Shown here: positions 17,230 through 25,651 of the stretch, piece after piece
Layout of the letters: every line of letters starts with the position of its first letter
Position numbering within the stretch: the first letter of the stretch is position 1
Origin: SZAS-103 sp038234715
Lineage (GTDB): Bacteria > Pseudomonadota > Gammaproteobacteria > Xanthomonadales > Xanthomonadaceae
Length of the DNA: 64,000 nt
NCBI GenBank assembly: GCA_038234715.1
Contig: JBBQTD010000013.1
Span: 1-64,000, forward strand
Direction of reading: 5' to 3'
The notes under the pieces: generated by a model
The model's input: only the letters and a program-made list of their open reading frames with translations
What the model was told of the DNA's origin: nothing
The model's database searches: none
Translations under genes and position numbers: made by a program

Positions 17230-17870
17230 GCGCAGACGAGCGCCTGCCGGAAGACGCGGAGCAGGCTAAGAGCGCGCCCGAAATCGGCAAGCCCATGGAT
17301 CACACAGGCAAGCTGGTCAAGCGGGTTGCGTTCATTCTGATCGGCTCGTTCGTGTTCACGTTTTCGCTGGTGCCGGTCTATCGCATCGCCTGCGAGAAGG
17401 TGCTCGGCATCAAGGTGCAGGAAGGCCCGGCCGGGCAGCAACGCGTGCTTGGCATGCGCGCCGATGAAAAACGCCTGGTGACGGTGCAGTTCGATGGCAC
17501 CGTCAATTCGGAATTGCCGTGGGGGTTCCATCCGAGCAAGCTCAGCATGCGGGTGCATCCGGGTGAGCTGTACGAGGCGACCTACTGGGCGAAAAACGAG
17601 TCGGACCACGCAATCGTCGGCGATGCCGCGCCATCCATCGCGCCGTCGCGCGCGTCGGGTTATTTCAACAAGACCGAGTGCTTCTGCTTTACCCAGCAAA
17701 TGCTGCAAGCCGGCGAACAGAAGCTCATGCCGGTGCGTTTCATCGTCGACCCCGCCCTGCCGGCCGACGTGACCACCCTCACCTTGTCGTACACGTTCTA
17801 CAATAACGACCTGGCAACCGCGCGGCTGGAGCAACAGGCCCAGCCGCTGGCCGCCAGGTCGGCGCCGTAA
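17226..17870 (+). CDS. ctaG: Cytochrome c oxidase assembly protein CtaG/Cox11
   Basis: 214 residues. It is a membrane-anchored periplasmic copper chaperone that delivers Cu(I) to the CuB site of subunit I. The GTG at 17226 overlaps the preceding small gene by 4 nt and was preferred to the longer frame. A single transmembrane helix (about 34-54, VAFILIGSFVFTFSLVPVY) is followed by an immunoglobulin-like domain that carries the copper-binding pair in NKTECFCFTQQ. It lies between coxA and coxC, the usual place for Cox11. Confidence 0.95.
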   Translation: MSADERLPEDAEQAKSAPEIGKPMDHTGKLVKRVAFILIGSFVFTFSLVPVYRIACEKVLGIKVQEGPAGQQRVLGMRADEKRLVTVQFDGTVNSELPWGFHPSKLSMRVHPGELYEATYWAKNESDHAIVGDAAPSIAPSRASGYFNKTECFCFTQQMLQAGEQKLMPVRFIVDPALPADVTTLTLSYTFYNNDLATARLEQQAQPLAARSAP

Positions 17871-17975
17871 GATCGCCGAACCGCTGAACATTGCGGGACA
17901 TCCACCCAACGCAACTTGTCCGATCACCAGGTCCACCCGATACTCCAGGCGGCCCAGCGAGAACCAGGAATAACC

Positions 17976-18854
17976 ATGGCGCAGACCCAGACGATCGACG
18001 ACAACGCCTATTTCGTGCCACATGGCAGCAAGTGGCCGATCTTCGGCTCGGTTGCGATGTTCACCATCATGTTCGGCGTCGCCAACTGGATCAACGACAA
18101 CGCATGGGGTCGTGCCGTGTTCTTCGTCGGCATCGTGCTGATGATCGGCACCCTGTTCGGCTGGTTCGCCGACGTGATCGGCGAGAGCCTGCGCAAGCTC
18201 TACAGCAGCCAGGTCGACGTGTCGTTCCGGATGGGCATGCTGTGGTTCATCTTTTCCGAGGTGATGTTCTTCGCCGCGTTCTTCGGTGCGCTGTTTTACG
18301 CGCGCATGTTGTCGGTGCCTTGGCTCGGCGGCGACGGCAAGGGCATCGCGACCAACAACCTGCTCTGGAATGGCTACGATGCGGCATGGCCCACCAACGG
18401 GCCAGGCACGATCGGCGGCCACTTCGAGACCATCGCCGCGTGGGGCGTGCCTTTCCTCAACACCCTGATCCTGCTGTCGTCGGGCGCGACCATCACGATT
18501 GCACATCACATGTTGCGCAGCGGGCGCCGCGGGCAACTGCTGTTCTGGCTTGGCGCGACGATCCTGCTCGGTGCGAGCTTCCTGTGGTTCCAGGCGCACG
18601 AATACATCGAGGCCTACACCAAGCTGCACCTGACCCTGGGTTCGGGCGTCTACGGCTCGACGTTCTTCATGCTGACCGGGTTCCACGGAATGCACGTGAC
18701 CCTTGGCGCGATCATGCTGTCGGTGATCTGGTTCCGTTGCGCGCGCGGCCACTTCACCAGGGACCACCATTTCGCGTTCGAGGCCGTGGCATGGTACTGG
18801 CACTTCGTCGACGTGGTCTGGCTCGGGTTGTTCGTATTCGTCTACGTCCTGTAG
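17976..18854 (+). CDS. coxC: Cytochrome c oxidase subunit III
   Basis: 292 residues, seven predicted membrane helices. Subunit III stabilises the proton-uptake path of subunit I. Recognisable stretches are FRMGMLWFIFSEVMFFAAFF (with the conserved Glu), GSGVYGSTFFMLTGFHGMHV and FEAVAWYWHFVDVVWLGLF near the C-terminus. The ATG at 17976 has an AGGAATA site before it. A TTG 60 bp upstream would extend the protein by 20 poorly conserved residues and was not used. Confidence 0.95.
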   Translation: MAQTQTIDDNAYFVPHGSKWPIFGSVAMFTIMFGVANWINDNAWGRAVFFVGIVLMIGTLFGWFADVIGESLRKLYSSQVDVSFRMGMLWFIFSEVMFFAAFFGALFYARMLSVPWLGGDGKGIATNNLLWNGYDAAWPTNGPGTIGGHFETIAAWGVPFLNTLILLSSGATITIAHHMLRSGRRGQLLFWLGATILLGASFLWFQAHEYIEAYTKLHLTLGSGVYGSTFFMLTGFHGMHVTLGAIMLSVIWFRCARGHFTRDHHFAFEAVAWYWHFVDVVWLGLFVFVYVL

Positions 18855-18879
18855 CCGCCCGCAAGCCGAGGCCGACAAG

Positions 18880-18903
18880 GGGCCGGCATAGCGCCGGCCC
18901 TTT
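18880..18903. terminator. Bidirectional terminator between coxC and the DUF2909 gene
   Basis: An 8-bp GC-only stem (18880-18887 with 18893-18900) and a 5-nt loop lie between convergent genes. TTT follows on the plus side and a CTTGTC run on the minus side, so it is stronger for coxC than for the opposite strand. Confidence 0.65.
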
Positions 18904-18938
18904 GCATTGGGGCGACAAGCGTCGTGCTTGCGCGATGG

Positions 18939-19148
18939 TCAGTGGCCGATGTCGTGCGGCTGGATCCAGCCGGTCCAGATGCCGAGGCCGATGACCGCGA
19001 TGAGGGCGATCGACAGCCCGATGCGCCAGGTCAGCGAGCGCACCATGCGATCGTTGTCGCCCTTGTCCACCATCATGTAGTACAGGCCGGCGCCAAGGTT
19101 GTAGATGATCACCACGAGGAACCCGATGATGACAAGTTTCTGCAACAT
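18939..19148 (-). CDS. DUF2909 twin-transmembrane protein
   Basis: 69 residues, two hydrophobic helices (about 4-26 and 42-63) joined by a short polar loop (MMVDKGDNDRMVRSL). This matches the DUF2909 family, which is found almost only beside cox genes in proteobacteria. It is encoded on the opposite strand between coxC and the SURF1 gene, the conserved place. A role in oxidase assembly or stability is suspected but unproven. Confidence 0.88.
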   Translation of the reverse strand: MLQKLVIIGFLVVIIYNLGAGLYYMMVDKGDNDRMVRSLTWRIGLSIALIAVIGLGIWTGWIQPHDIGH

Positions 19149-19219
19149 GGCATGGGTCCGTTGATCGTTTGCTGGCCGGCATTATCGCGCGGATGCAGGC
19201 CTGCGGCGATGTGCGCGGG

Positions 19220-19966
19220 ATGCCGCGCGTGAAGCGCGGACTGCTGCTGTTGCTCGCCGCTGCATGCGTCTTAGGGTTCGTGCGCCTGGGCGTGTGGCAA
19301 CTGCATCGCGCGGGCTACAAGGACGCGCTGCTTGCGCACAGCAGGCAGATACTCGAAGCGCGCAGGGCCGAGCCGCTCGCTGCTGCAGCCGATGCGCCAT
19401 CGGTTGCGTCGGATGACGGCGATTACGCCTGGACTTCCGGCCAGGGGCATTTCCCGCAATTGCCGGCTGTGCTGCTGGACAACCAGAGTCGCGGCGGGCG
19501 CCCCGGCGTGCGGGTGTACCGTGTGTTCCAGCCGGATGGCGCAAGCCACTCGGTGTTGCTTGAGCTCGGTTGGCGCGCGCTGCCTCCAGACCGCAAGCTG
19601 CCAGGCGAACCGCAACTGCCGGGTCAGTGGCAGATCCAGGGCCTGCTCGCCCCGCCGCCAGCCGCCGGGATCAGTCTTGGCGGTGGCACGATCCAGCGCC
19701 AACCCGATGGTGCGCTGTTGCTCACGCGACTCGAACCTTCGCAGGTGGCGGCGACCCTGGCACTTCCGGGCGCAATCGCACCGCGCGTGCTCCGACCCGA
19801 TCCCGCCGACCCGCTGGGCTATGCGCGGGACCTGGATGTGCTGAGCGGAGCGCTGCCGCCCGAGCAGCATCGCGGTTACGCTGTGCAATGGTTCGGGATG
19901 GCCGCGGGGCTGCTTGTCGCCAGCATCGTTGTCGCTCGCCGCAAATCCACCCGGAACGTGTCCTGA
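19220..19966 (+). CDS. SURF1 family protein, cytochrome oxidase assembly factor
   Basis: About 248 residues. SURF1 proteins help place haem a into subunit I. The N-terminal helix (GLLLLLAAACVLGFVRLGVWQ, with the conserved GxWQ) and a C-terminal helix (WFGMAAGLLVASIVVARR) frame a periplasmic beta domain with YRVFQPD and the WRALPPDR region. In-frame ATG 19193 and TTG 19169 are possible longer starts. It leads a second run of tightly packed genes (SURF1, Sco-like, ctaA, ctaB). Confidence 0.9.
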   Translation: MPRVKRGLLLLLAAACVLGFVRLGVWQLHRAGYKDALLAHSRQILEARRAEPLAAAADAPSVASDDGDYAWTSGQGHFPQLPAVLLDNQSRGGRPGVRVYRVFQPDGASHSVLLELGWRALPPDRKLPGEPQLPGQWQIQGLLAPPPAAGISLGGGTIQRQPDGALLLTRLEPSQVAATLALPGAIAPRVLRPDPADPLGYARDLDVLSGALPPEQHRGYAVQWFGMAAGLLVASIVVARRKSTRNVS

Positions 19967-20565
19967 TGCCCGCGCCTCCAACATCACCCGTGATCCCCAC
20001 CGCTGTTTCGACCGGCGCGCGAACGCGAGCACGGCTGACCCTGCTGCTGATCGCGGTGTTGTTCGCGGCGCCGTTCGTGGTTGCGTTGTGCCTGTACTAC
20101 GCCAAGTGGCAGCCGACCCACACGCGGAACTACGGAGAGCTGATCCAGCCGGTGCGCGACTTGCGTGCGGTGCGGTTCACGCGCGCCGACGGCAACCGCT
20201 TCGAATGGCATCACGAAGATCACATGTGGCGGGTCCTGGTCGTTCCTCCCGCCGATTGCGCTGCAGCCTGCGACCAGCTTGCAGACAAGTTGCGGCGCAT
20301 CTGGATCGGACTCGGTAGCAATGCCGACGGCGTGCAGGTGCTATGGGTGGGCGCGGCTCCCCGCCAGGAGTTTCGTGCGTTGATGCCGGTCGGGGCCGAT
20401 CCCGCGCTTGCCGCGCAACTGCCCGATCGGGCGCATTCGGACGCAATTCCCGTTTACGTGGTCGACCCGAGCGGATATCTGTTCCTGCGCTATGCACCAG
20501 GATTCAACCCGGCCGATCTGCGGCGCGATCTCGCACAATTGATGGGGGCTGGAACCAACCAATGA
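19966..20565 (+). CDS. Membrane-anchored Sco/thioredoxin-fold protein of the cox locus
   Basis: 199 residues; the ATG overlaps the SURF1 stop by 1 nt. A Pro/Thr-rich N-terminus and one membrane helix (about 23-45) precede a soluble domain of about 145 residues. It has Cys98 and Cys102 spaced as CxxxC (PADCAAACDQL). His157 stands shortly before YVVDPSGYLFLRY, and a C-terminal helix follows (NPADLRRDLAQLM). This spacing is that of Sco copper chaperones, although overall similarity is low. A role in CuA assembly or thiol reduction is inferred from these residues and from the operon. It is usually annotated only as hypothetical. Confidence 0.8.
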   Translation: MPAPPTSPVIPTAVSTGARTRARLTLLLIAVLFAAPFVVALCLYYAKWQPTHTRNYGELIQPVRDLRAVRFTRADGNRFEWHHEDHMWRVLVVPPADCAAACDQLADKLRRIWIGLGSNADGVQVLWVGAAPRQEFRALMPVGADPALAAQLPDRAHSDAIPVYVVDPSGYLFLRYAPGFNPADLRRDLAQLMGAGTNQ

Positions 20566-20623
20566 GGACGTTTTTGATGCGATGGACGCTTGGCGATGGG
20601 CGCGCTGCGATGACGGCGCATCG

Positions 20624-21772
20624 ATGAGCGCCCACCGGCATTTTCATCGACTCGCATGGCTGGCCGTCGCGCTCGCCCTGTGCGTGATCGTGTTCGGCGC
20701 ATTCGTGCGGCTGTCGAATGCCGGGTTGAGTTGTCCCGACTGGCCGACCTGCTATGGCCAGGCGACATGGCCCACCCAGGCGCACGACATCGCCGCTGCG
20801 AACGTGCGATTTGCCAGGCCCGTCGAAGTCCACAAGACGTGGCGCGAACAGACCCATCGCCATCTGGCGACGACATTGGGGGCACTGGTGCTTTTGCTGA
20901 CCCTGCTCACGGTGCGTCGTCGCCCGGGCGGTACGGCCATCGTCCTTGGCGCCAGCGCGTTGATCGCCGGTTCAATCCCGCTCTACATCCATTCGCAATA
21001 CGCGTGGGCTGGAGGGATGGTCGCCGCGGGCGAACTGTTGCTGTTGGTCAGCGCGGTGCGCTGGTCCGGTGATCAGTCGCGGCTCGCGACGTTGGCGCTT
21101 GCGATGGTCGTGTTCCAGGCATTGCTCGGCATGTGGACAGTGAGCTGGCTGGTCATGCCGGTCGTGGTGATGGGCCATTTGTTGGGAGGCCTGGCAACGT
21201 TTGCGCTGCTGGCCGCGATGGCATGGCGCGCAACGCCGGGGGCGTGGTTCACGCTGGCTGGGGCGTCACGCCTGCGGTACATGTTGTGGATCGGGTTCGC
21301 GCTGCTGGTTGTGCAGATTGCGCTTGGCGGCTGGACCAGCGCGAATTACGCCGCGTGGGCTTGCGGGACCGACTTTCCGAAATGCCTCGACCAGTGGTGG
21401 CCGGCCAATGATGTCCGCCAGGCGTTCGTGTTGTGGCGTGGCTTTGGCGTCGACTACTCGCACGGCGTGCTCGAAAACCCGGCGCGTGTCGCGATCCAGA
21501 TGACCCATCGCATCGTCGCCTTCCTCGTCTTCGGGCACCTGACCGCCGTTGGCGCGCGGCTGTTGCGTACGCCGGGGCTGCGCTCGTGGGGAATCTTGTT
21601 GCTGGTGCTGCTGGTCCTGCAGATTGGCCTGGGCATCAGCAACGTGATGTTCGGCCTGCCACTGCCGGTGGCGGTCGCGCACAACGCGGGTGCAGCGCTG
21701 TTGCTGTTCGTGCTGGTCAGCTTGCTTGCGCGGTTGCGCGAACCCGACGACGTCATCGCGGCTGCGACATGA
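20624..21772 (+). CDS. ctaA: Haem A synthase (COX15/CtaA family)
   Basis: 382 residues, about eight membrane helices. It converts haem O to haem A by oxidising the C8 methyl group. The conserved histidines are in EQTHRHLATT, VVVMGHLLGG, QMTHRIVAFLVFGH and AVAHNAGAAL; RLSNAGLSCPDWPTCYGQ is the family N-terminal signature. The start at 20624 (MSAHRHF) was preferred over 20582 because the extra 14 residues are unlike homologues. The stop overlaps the ctaB start (ATGA). Confidence 0.94.
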   Translation: MSAHRHFHRLAWLAVALALCVIVFGAFVRLSNAGLSCPDWPTCYGQATWPTQAHDIAAANVRFARPVEVHKTWREQTHRHLATTLGALVLLLTLLTVRRRPGGTAIVLGASALIAGSIPLYIHSQYAWAGGMVAAGELLLLVSAVRWSGDQSRLATLALAMVVFQALLGMWTVSWLVMPVVVMGHLLGGLATFALLAAMAWRATPGAWFTLAGASRLRYMLWIGFALLVVQIALGGWTSANYAAWACGTDFPKCLDQWWPANDVRQAFVLWRGFGVDYSHGVLENPARVAIQMTHRIVAFLVFGHLTAVGARLLRTPGLRSWGILLLVLLVLQIGLGISNVMFGLPLPVAVAHNAGAALLLFVLVSLLARLREPDDVIAAAT

Positions 21773-22707
21773 GCGGCACGCTGCGCCAGTACTGGCAACT
21801 CACCAAGCCGCGCGTGGTCGCCTTGATCGTGTTCACGGCGTTCGTGGGGATGCTGCTCGCGCGCGTCGACCCAGCCATCGGCCAGCCGCCCTTGCCGCCG
21901 CAGTTGCCGCCCTGGCGCGAGGCCTTGCTGGGATTCATCGGCATCTGGCTGGCAGCGGCTTCCGCGGCGGCAATCAATCAATTGCTCGACGCACGCATCG
22001 ACGCAAAAATGACGCGCACGTCGTGGCGACCGATCGTGGTCGGCCAGATCACCCCGATGAAGGCGCTTGCCTTCGCGCTTGCGCTCGCCGCGCTGTCGAT
22101 GACGCTCTTGGCGGTATGGGTCAACGTGTTGACGGCGGAGCTGACCTTCGCATCGATGATCGGCTACGCGGTGATCTATACCGTGTACCTCAAGCGTGCC
22201 ACGCCGCAGAACATCGTGATCGGCGGCCTCGCCGGCGCCGCGCCGCCCGCGCTGGGATGGGTTGCGGTCACCGGCGAGTTGCATCGCGATGCATTGTTGC
22301 TGGTGCTGATCATCTTTGTGTGGACGCCGCCGCATTTCTGGGCGCTCGCGATCTTCCGGCGCGAGGACTATGCCCGCGCGATGGTGCCAATGCTGCCGGT
22401 CACCCACGGCGTGGAATACACGCGCTGGCAAATCCTGTTCTACACCGTGCTGCTGTGCGTTGTGACCATGCTGCCGTGGGCCAGCGGGATGAGCGGTGCG
22501 TTCTACCTGGGCGGCGCCCTCGTGCTCAATGGTGTGTTCCTGTACTACGCGATCCGCATGCTCAATCCGCCCGGCGAACTGTTCGCGATGAAGATGTTCC
22601 ACTATTCGATCGTGTACCTGATGGCGCTGTTTGCATTCCTGCTGGTCGATCACTGGCTGCTGCCGCAGGCGGCCACGGCCGCATTCGTCTTGCAGCGCGT
22701 CGGCTGA
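21769..22707 (+). CDS. ctaB: Protohaem IX farnesyltransferase (haem O synthase)
   Basis: 312 residues, nine predicted helices, UbiA superfamily. It adds a farnesyl group to protohaem to make haem O, the substrate for CtaA. The metal and diphosphate-binding motif NQLLDARIDAKMTRT is intact, as is YLKRATPQNIVIGGLAGA. It starts inside the ctaA stop codon, so the two enzymes of haem A synthesis are translationally coupled. Confidence 0.96.
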   Translation: MSGTLRQYWQLTKPRVVALIVFTAFVGMLLARVDPAIGQPPLPPQLPPWREALLGFIGIWLAAASAAAINQLLDARIDAKMTRTSWRPIVVGQITPMKALAFALALAALSMTLLAVWVNVLTAELTFASMIGYAVIYTVYLKRATPQNIVIGGLAGAAPPALGWVAVTGELHRDALLLVLIIFVWTPPHFWALAIFRREDYARAMVPMLPVTHGVEYTRWQILFYTVLLCVVTMLPWASGMSGAFYLGGALVLNGVFLYYAIRMLNPPGELFAMKMFHYSIVYLMALFAFLLVDHWLLPQAATAAFVLQRVG

Positions 22708-22709
22708 AG

Positions 22710-22730
22710 GCAGCGCCGGAACGCTGCGTT
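22710..22730 (+). terminator. Weak hairpin after ctaB
   Basis: A 6-bp stem (22710-22715 with 22722-22727) is followed by only a short T-containing stretch, between convergent ctaB and dnaG. It could end the ctaB transcript but lacks a proper U-tract. Confidence 0.3.
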
Positions 22731-22755
22731 CTCGCGCCGAGCGCGCGCGATCCCG

Positions 22756-24591
22756 TCAACGCCGGGCAAACAGCAGCATCAGCGCGCGCAGCTCGTCCTT
22801 CTCGTCACCGGTGAGGGCTGCCTCAGACTGGCGCGCCTTGAGTTCATCGACACGTTGCTGCAGCGTCTGCTGGTTGAGCTGTCCGAGCACGTCGGCCCAT
22901 TCGTTGCGCCAGATCGCGATGTCGCCCGGCGGCGCCTGCAGCGCGAGTTTTTGCAGTGCGGGCGCTTCCTCGCGCTCGCCCATGTGTTCAAGCAACGCGC
23001 CCGTGGACAGATGCGGGCGCTCGCGCAGCAGCGCGATCAGTTCCGTCAGCAGGTTGACGCCGGGCTGGCGCAATGCGGCGAACAGCGGTGGCCACGGCGT
23101 ATCCTGTGCAAGTCCGGGGGCTTGCAGCAGCAACGCGACCGCGCTGCGCACCAGGCTGCGACGCGGCACTGCATGCTGGCGCGTCGGCATGCGCGGTCCC
23201 TCTATCTTCTGGGTCGCGGCGCCAACCCCGGCGATCTCGGTGAGTCGCGCATGCATGAGGTCGCGGAACGCACCATCCGGAATCTGCGCAAGCAGCGGAC
23301 GCGCGCGTTCGGCCAGGCGTGCGCGTCCATCCAGAGTGCCCAGGTTCACGTCCTTGCCGAGTTCCGCAAACAGGAATTCCGACAGTGGCATCGCGTGCTG
23401 CAACCGCGCCTCGAAGCCGATCGCGCCGTCCTTACGGACGATCGAGTCGGGATCCTCGCCGTCGGGCAGGAACAGGAAGAACGCCTGGCGGCCATCGCGC
23501 ATGCGCGGCAGAGCGGACTCGAGCGCCTTCCACGCAGCGTTGCGCCCGGCCTTGTCGCCGTCGAAACAGAACACCACGTCGGCAGCGTTGCGGAACAACA
23601 GCTCGGCATGGTCGGGTGTGGTTGCGGTGCCGAGCGTCGCCACAGCCTGGGTCACCCCGTACTGGAACAACGCGACCACGTCCATGTAACCCTCGACCAC
23701 GATCAACCGCTCGATCTTCGAATGCGCCTGGCGCACCTGCCAGAGGCCGTAGAGTTCGCGACCCTTGTGGAACAGCGCGGTTTCGGGTGAATTCAGGTAC
23801 TTCGGGCCCGGGTCGTTCTTGCGCGCGTCGGGCGTGCCTGGGTCCGAAGGCGACGCTCTCCCGGAGCTGCTTATGCGTGCGTCCTGCTCGCGAGGATCAA
23901 CAAGCGACGGTCCCTCGCCGCGTTTCTCAATGGGGCTTTCCAACACCCTTCCGCCAAACGCGATCACCCGGCCGCGACGGTCGTGGATCGGGAACATTAC
24001 GCGGCTTCGGAACTTGTCGTAGACGCGACCGCTGTCGCTCTTCGAGAACATCCCGGCGCTCTCGAGCAGCCGCAAACGACGCTCGTCGGTGCCAAGCGCG
24101 TTCTTCAATCCATCCCAGCCGTCCGGCGCGTAGCCGATCCCGAAGCGCGCACGATTCTCCGCATCGACCCCGCGCCGCCGCAGGTAATCCTGTGCCTTCG
24201 CAGTCGCATCGAGTTGCGTGCGGAAGAACTGCGCGGCCGCATCCAGTGCCGCGTATAGGTCGACCGACTCGCCGCTCGCATTGCGCTGGAAGGTTTCCTT
24301 CGGCACTTCCATGCCATTGCGCTTGGCGAGCTCCTCGACCGCATCGAGGAACTCGAGTCGGTCGTAATTCATCAGGAACGAAATTGCGGTGCCATGCGCG
24401 CCGCAGCCGAAGCAGTGGTAGAACTGCTTGGTCGGCGACACCGTGAACGACGGCGAACGCTCGTCGTGGAAAGGGCAACGCGCCGAATACTCGCGCCCCT
24501 GCCGCTTCAATGGCACGCGCGAACCGATCACCTCGACAAGATCGGTGCGCGCTAGCAATTCGTCGATAAAAGCGTCGGGGATGCGTGCCAT
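22756..24591 (-). CDS. dnaG: DNA primase
   Basis: 611 residues; makes RNA primers at the replication fork. The start MARIPDAFIDELL is conserved. The CHC2 zinc site is Cys39, His42, Cys60, Cys63 (RCPFHDERSPSFTV and FYHCFGCG). The TOPRIM core includes the metal-binding VVEGYMDVVA and FCFDGDKAGRNAA, and a C-terminal DnaB-interacting domain follows. Between FGGRVL and GPKYLNSPET, where E. coli has about 4 residues, there is an Arg/Ser/Pro-rich insert of about 43 residues (219-262). Downstream rpoD, the usual partner, is absent: dnaG meets ctaB head-on. Confidence 0.96.
   Translation of the reverse strand: MARIPDAFIDELLARTDLVEVIGSRVPLKRQGREYSARCPFHDERSPSFTVSPTKQFYHCFGCGAHGTAISFLMNYDRLEFLDAVEELAKRNGMEVPKETFQRNASGESVDLYAALDAAAQFFRTQLDATAKAQDYLRRRGVDAENRARFGIGYAPDGWDGLKNALGTDERRLRLLESAGMFSKSDSGRVYDKFRSRVMFPIHDRRGRVIAFGGRVLESPIEKRGEGPSLVDPREQDARISSSGRASPSDPGTPDARKNDPGPKYLNSPETALFHKGRELYGLWQVRQAHSKIERLIVVEGYMDVVALFQYGVTQAVATLGTATTPDHAELLFRNAADVVFCFDGDKAGRNAAWKALESALPRMRDGRQAFFLFLPDGEDPDSIVRKDGAIGFEARLQHAMPLSEFLFAELGKDVNLGTLDGRARLAERARPLLAQIPDGAFRDLMHARLTEIAGVGAATQKIEGPRMPTRQHAVPRRSLVRSAVALLLQAPGLAQDTPWPPLFAALRQPGVNLLTELIALLRERPHLSTGALLEHMGEREEAPALQKLALQAPPGDIAIWRNEWADVLGQLNQQTLQQRVDELKARQSEAALTGDEKDELRALMLLFARR
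23806..23937 (-). repeat. In-frame inserted segment inside dnaG
   Basis: About 130 bp encode the low-complexity stretch ESPIEKRGEGPSLVDPREQ and then DARISSSGRASPSDPGTPDARKND in the minus frame. The stretch replaces a short loop of other primases, does not disturb the frame, and differs in composition from the rest of DnaG. Comparable GEGPSLV and REQDAR phrases are, from general knowledge, typical of translated dispersed intergenic repeats in this bacterial group. Boundaries are approximate. Confidence 0.6.
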
Positions 24592-24706
24592 CGATAAGCC
24601 GTGTCTAAGGCCCGCATGCGGCGTTGCGCGGGCGGCTGAGCTGCTCACATACTAATCTGTCGGACCTTATCCACGGCTTCTCGACACATCGAAGCAAGCG
24701 CGCAAT

Positions 24707-25153
24707 TCAACCGCTTAGCTTGTGTTTCACCAGCACCGATGCCTGCCCCATGTCCGCGCGGCCTGCGATGCGCGGTTTGAGGATAGCCATCACCTTGCCC
24801 ATGTCCTGCGGTCCGGCGGCGCCGGATTCGGCGATCGCCGCGGCGACCTGGGAGCTGAGTTCGTCGGCCGACATCTGGGTAGGCAGGTAAGACTGGATCA
24901 CGACCATCTCGTCGCGTTCGATCTGGGCAAGATCCTCACGCTTGGCTGCCTCGTACTGGGATACAGAATCCTTGCGCTGTTTGAGCATCTTCTCCATCGC
25001 GGCAAGCACCTGCGCGTCGTCGAGCGCGATGCGTTCGTCGACTTCGCGCTGCTTGATCGCGGCATTGATCAGCCGGATCACACCCAGGCGCTGCTTTTCG
25101 CCGGACTTCATCGCGGCTTTCATGTCTTCGATGAGTTGCTGTTTCAGCGACAT
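24707..25153 (-). CDS. GatB/YqeY domain-containing protein
   Basis: 148 residues, starting MSLKQQLIEDMKAAMKSG after a clear GGAGAAA site 8 nt upstream. The helical YqeY fold resembles the tRNA-binding tail of GatB. Its function in bacteria without GatB fusion is uncertain; a role in tRNA-related processes is assumed from the fold. It sits between rpsU and dnaG on the same strand, its usual position in many gammaproteobacteria. Confidence 0.93.
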   Translation of the reverse strand: MSLKQQLIEDMKAAMKSGEKQRLGVIRLINAAIKQREVDERIALDDAQVLAAMEKMLKQRKDSVSQYEAAKREDLAQIERDEMVVIQSYLPTQMSADELSSQVAAAIAESGAAGPQDMGKVMAILKPRIAGRADMGQASVLVKHKLSG

Positions 25154-25185
25154 TGCATTTCTCCAGCTGGTAGGGCGCACCGCAC

Positions 25186-25212
25186 ATGGTTCGACAGGCT
25201 CACCACGAACGG
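25186..25212 (-). repeat. Dispersed 27-bp repeat, copy 1
   Basis: The minus strand here matches 62142-62168 of the plus strand at 26 of 27 positions. The core is GTTCGTGGTGAGCCTGTCG. Read as protein, the reverse strand gives MVRQAHHER, a phrase seen in many spurious annotations of this widespread intergenic repeat. It lies between the rpsU terminator and yqeY. Confidence 0.75.
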
Positions 25213-25236
25213 TGGGAAAGGCGGAGACCTGAAAGC

Positions 25237-25268
25237 AAAAAGCCGGCGACGCTCGCGCGGCCGGCTTT
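25237..25268 (-). terminator. Terminator between rpsU and yqeY
   Basis: On the minus strand AAAGCCGGC (25268-25260) pairs with GCCGGCTTT (25247-25239), followed by TT and then GC. It is about 48 bp past the rpsU stop. A terminator right after rpsU is the arrangement known from the E. coli rpsU-dnaG-rpoD operon, where it keeps S21 mRNA in excess over primase mRNA. Confidence 0.75.
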
Positions 25269-25316
25269 GTTGGAACAGCCCGGACTGGAACGCCGGACTG
25301 ATCGCGCGACTTGCGA

Positions 25317-25532
25317 TCAGTACAACCGCTGGCGCTTGGTCACGTCACGCGAGGAACGGCGGATCTGGCGCTTGACTGCGGCGGCGGCCTTGCGCTTGCG
25401 TTCCTGGGTGGGCTTTTCGTAGAACTCGCGCTTGCGGGTTTCGGCCAGGACGCCAGCCTTCTCGCAGGTGCGCTTGAAGCGGCGCAGCGCAAACTCGAAG
25501 GGTTCGTTTTCGCGGACTTTGACAGACGGCAT
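25317..25532 (-). CDS. rpsU: 30S ribosomal protein S21
   Basis: 71 residues, start MPSVKVRENEPFEFALRRFK, with the very basic C-terminus ERKRKAAAAVKRQIRR. It is part of the small subunit platform near the anti-Shine-Dalgarno helix. The upstream open frame is ignored because all homologues begin at MPSV. It is divergent from tsaD, as is standard in gammaproteobacteria. Confidence 0.98.
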   Translation of the reverse strand: MPSVKVRENEPFEFALRRFKRTCEKAGVLAETRKREFYEKPTQERKRKAAAAVKRQIRRSSRDVTKRQRLY

Positions 25533-25651
25533 GAAGACTCCGGAACAGGGAAACCGTCCGATAGGACGGGCGAGCCGCGTATGATACCGGGGTGAGCACC
25601 GTGATCGCAAGCGCTGTCGTCGGGCCGGCCGAAGACACCGGCAGGCCGATC

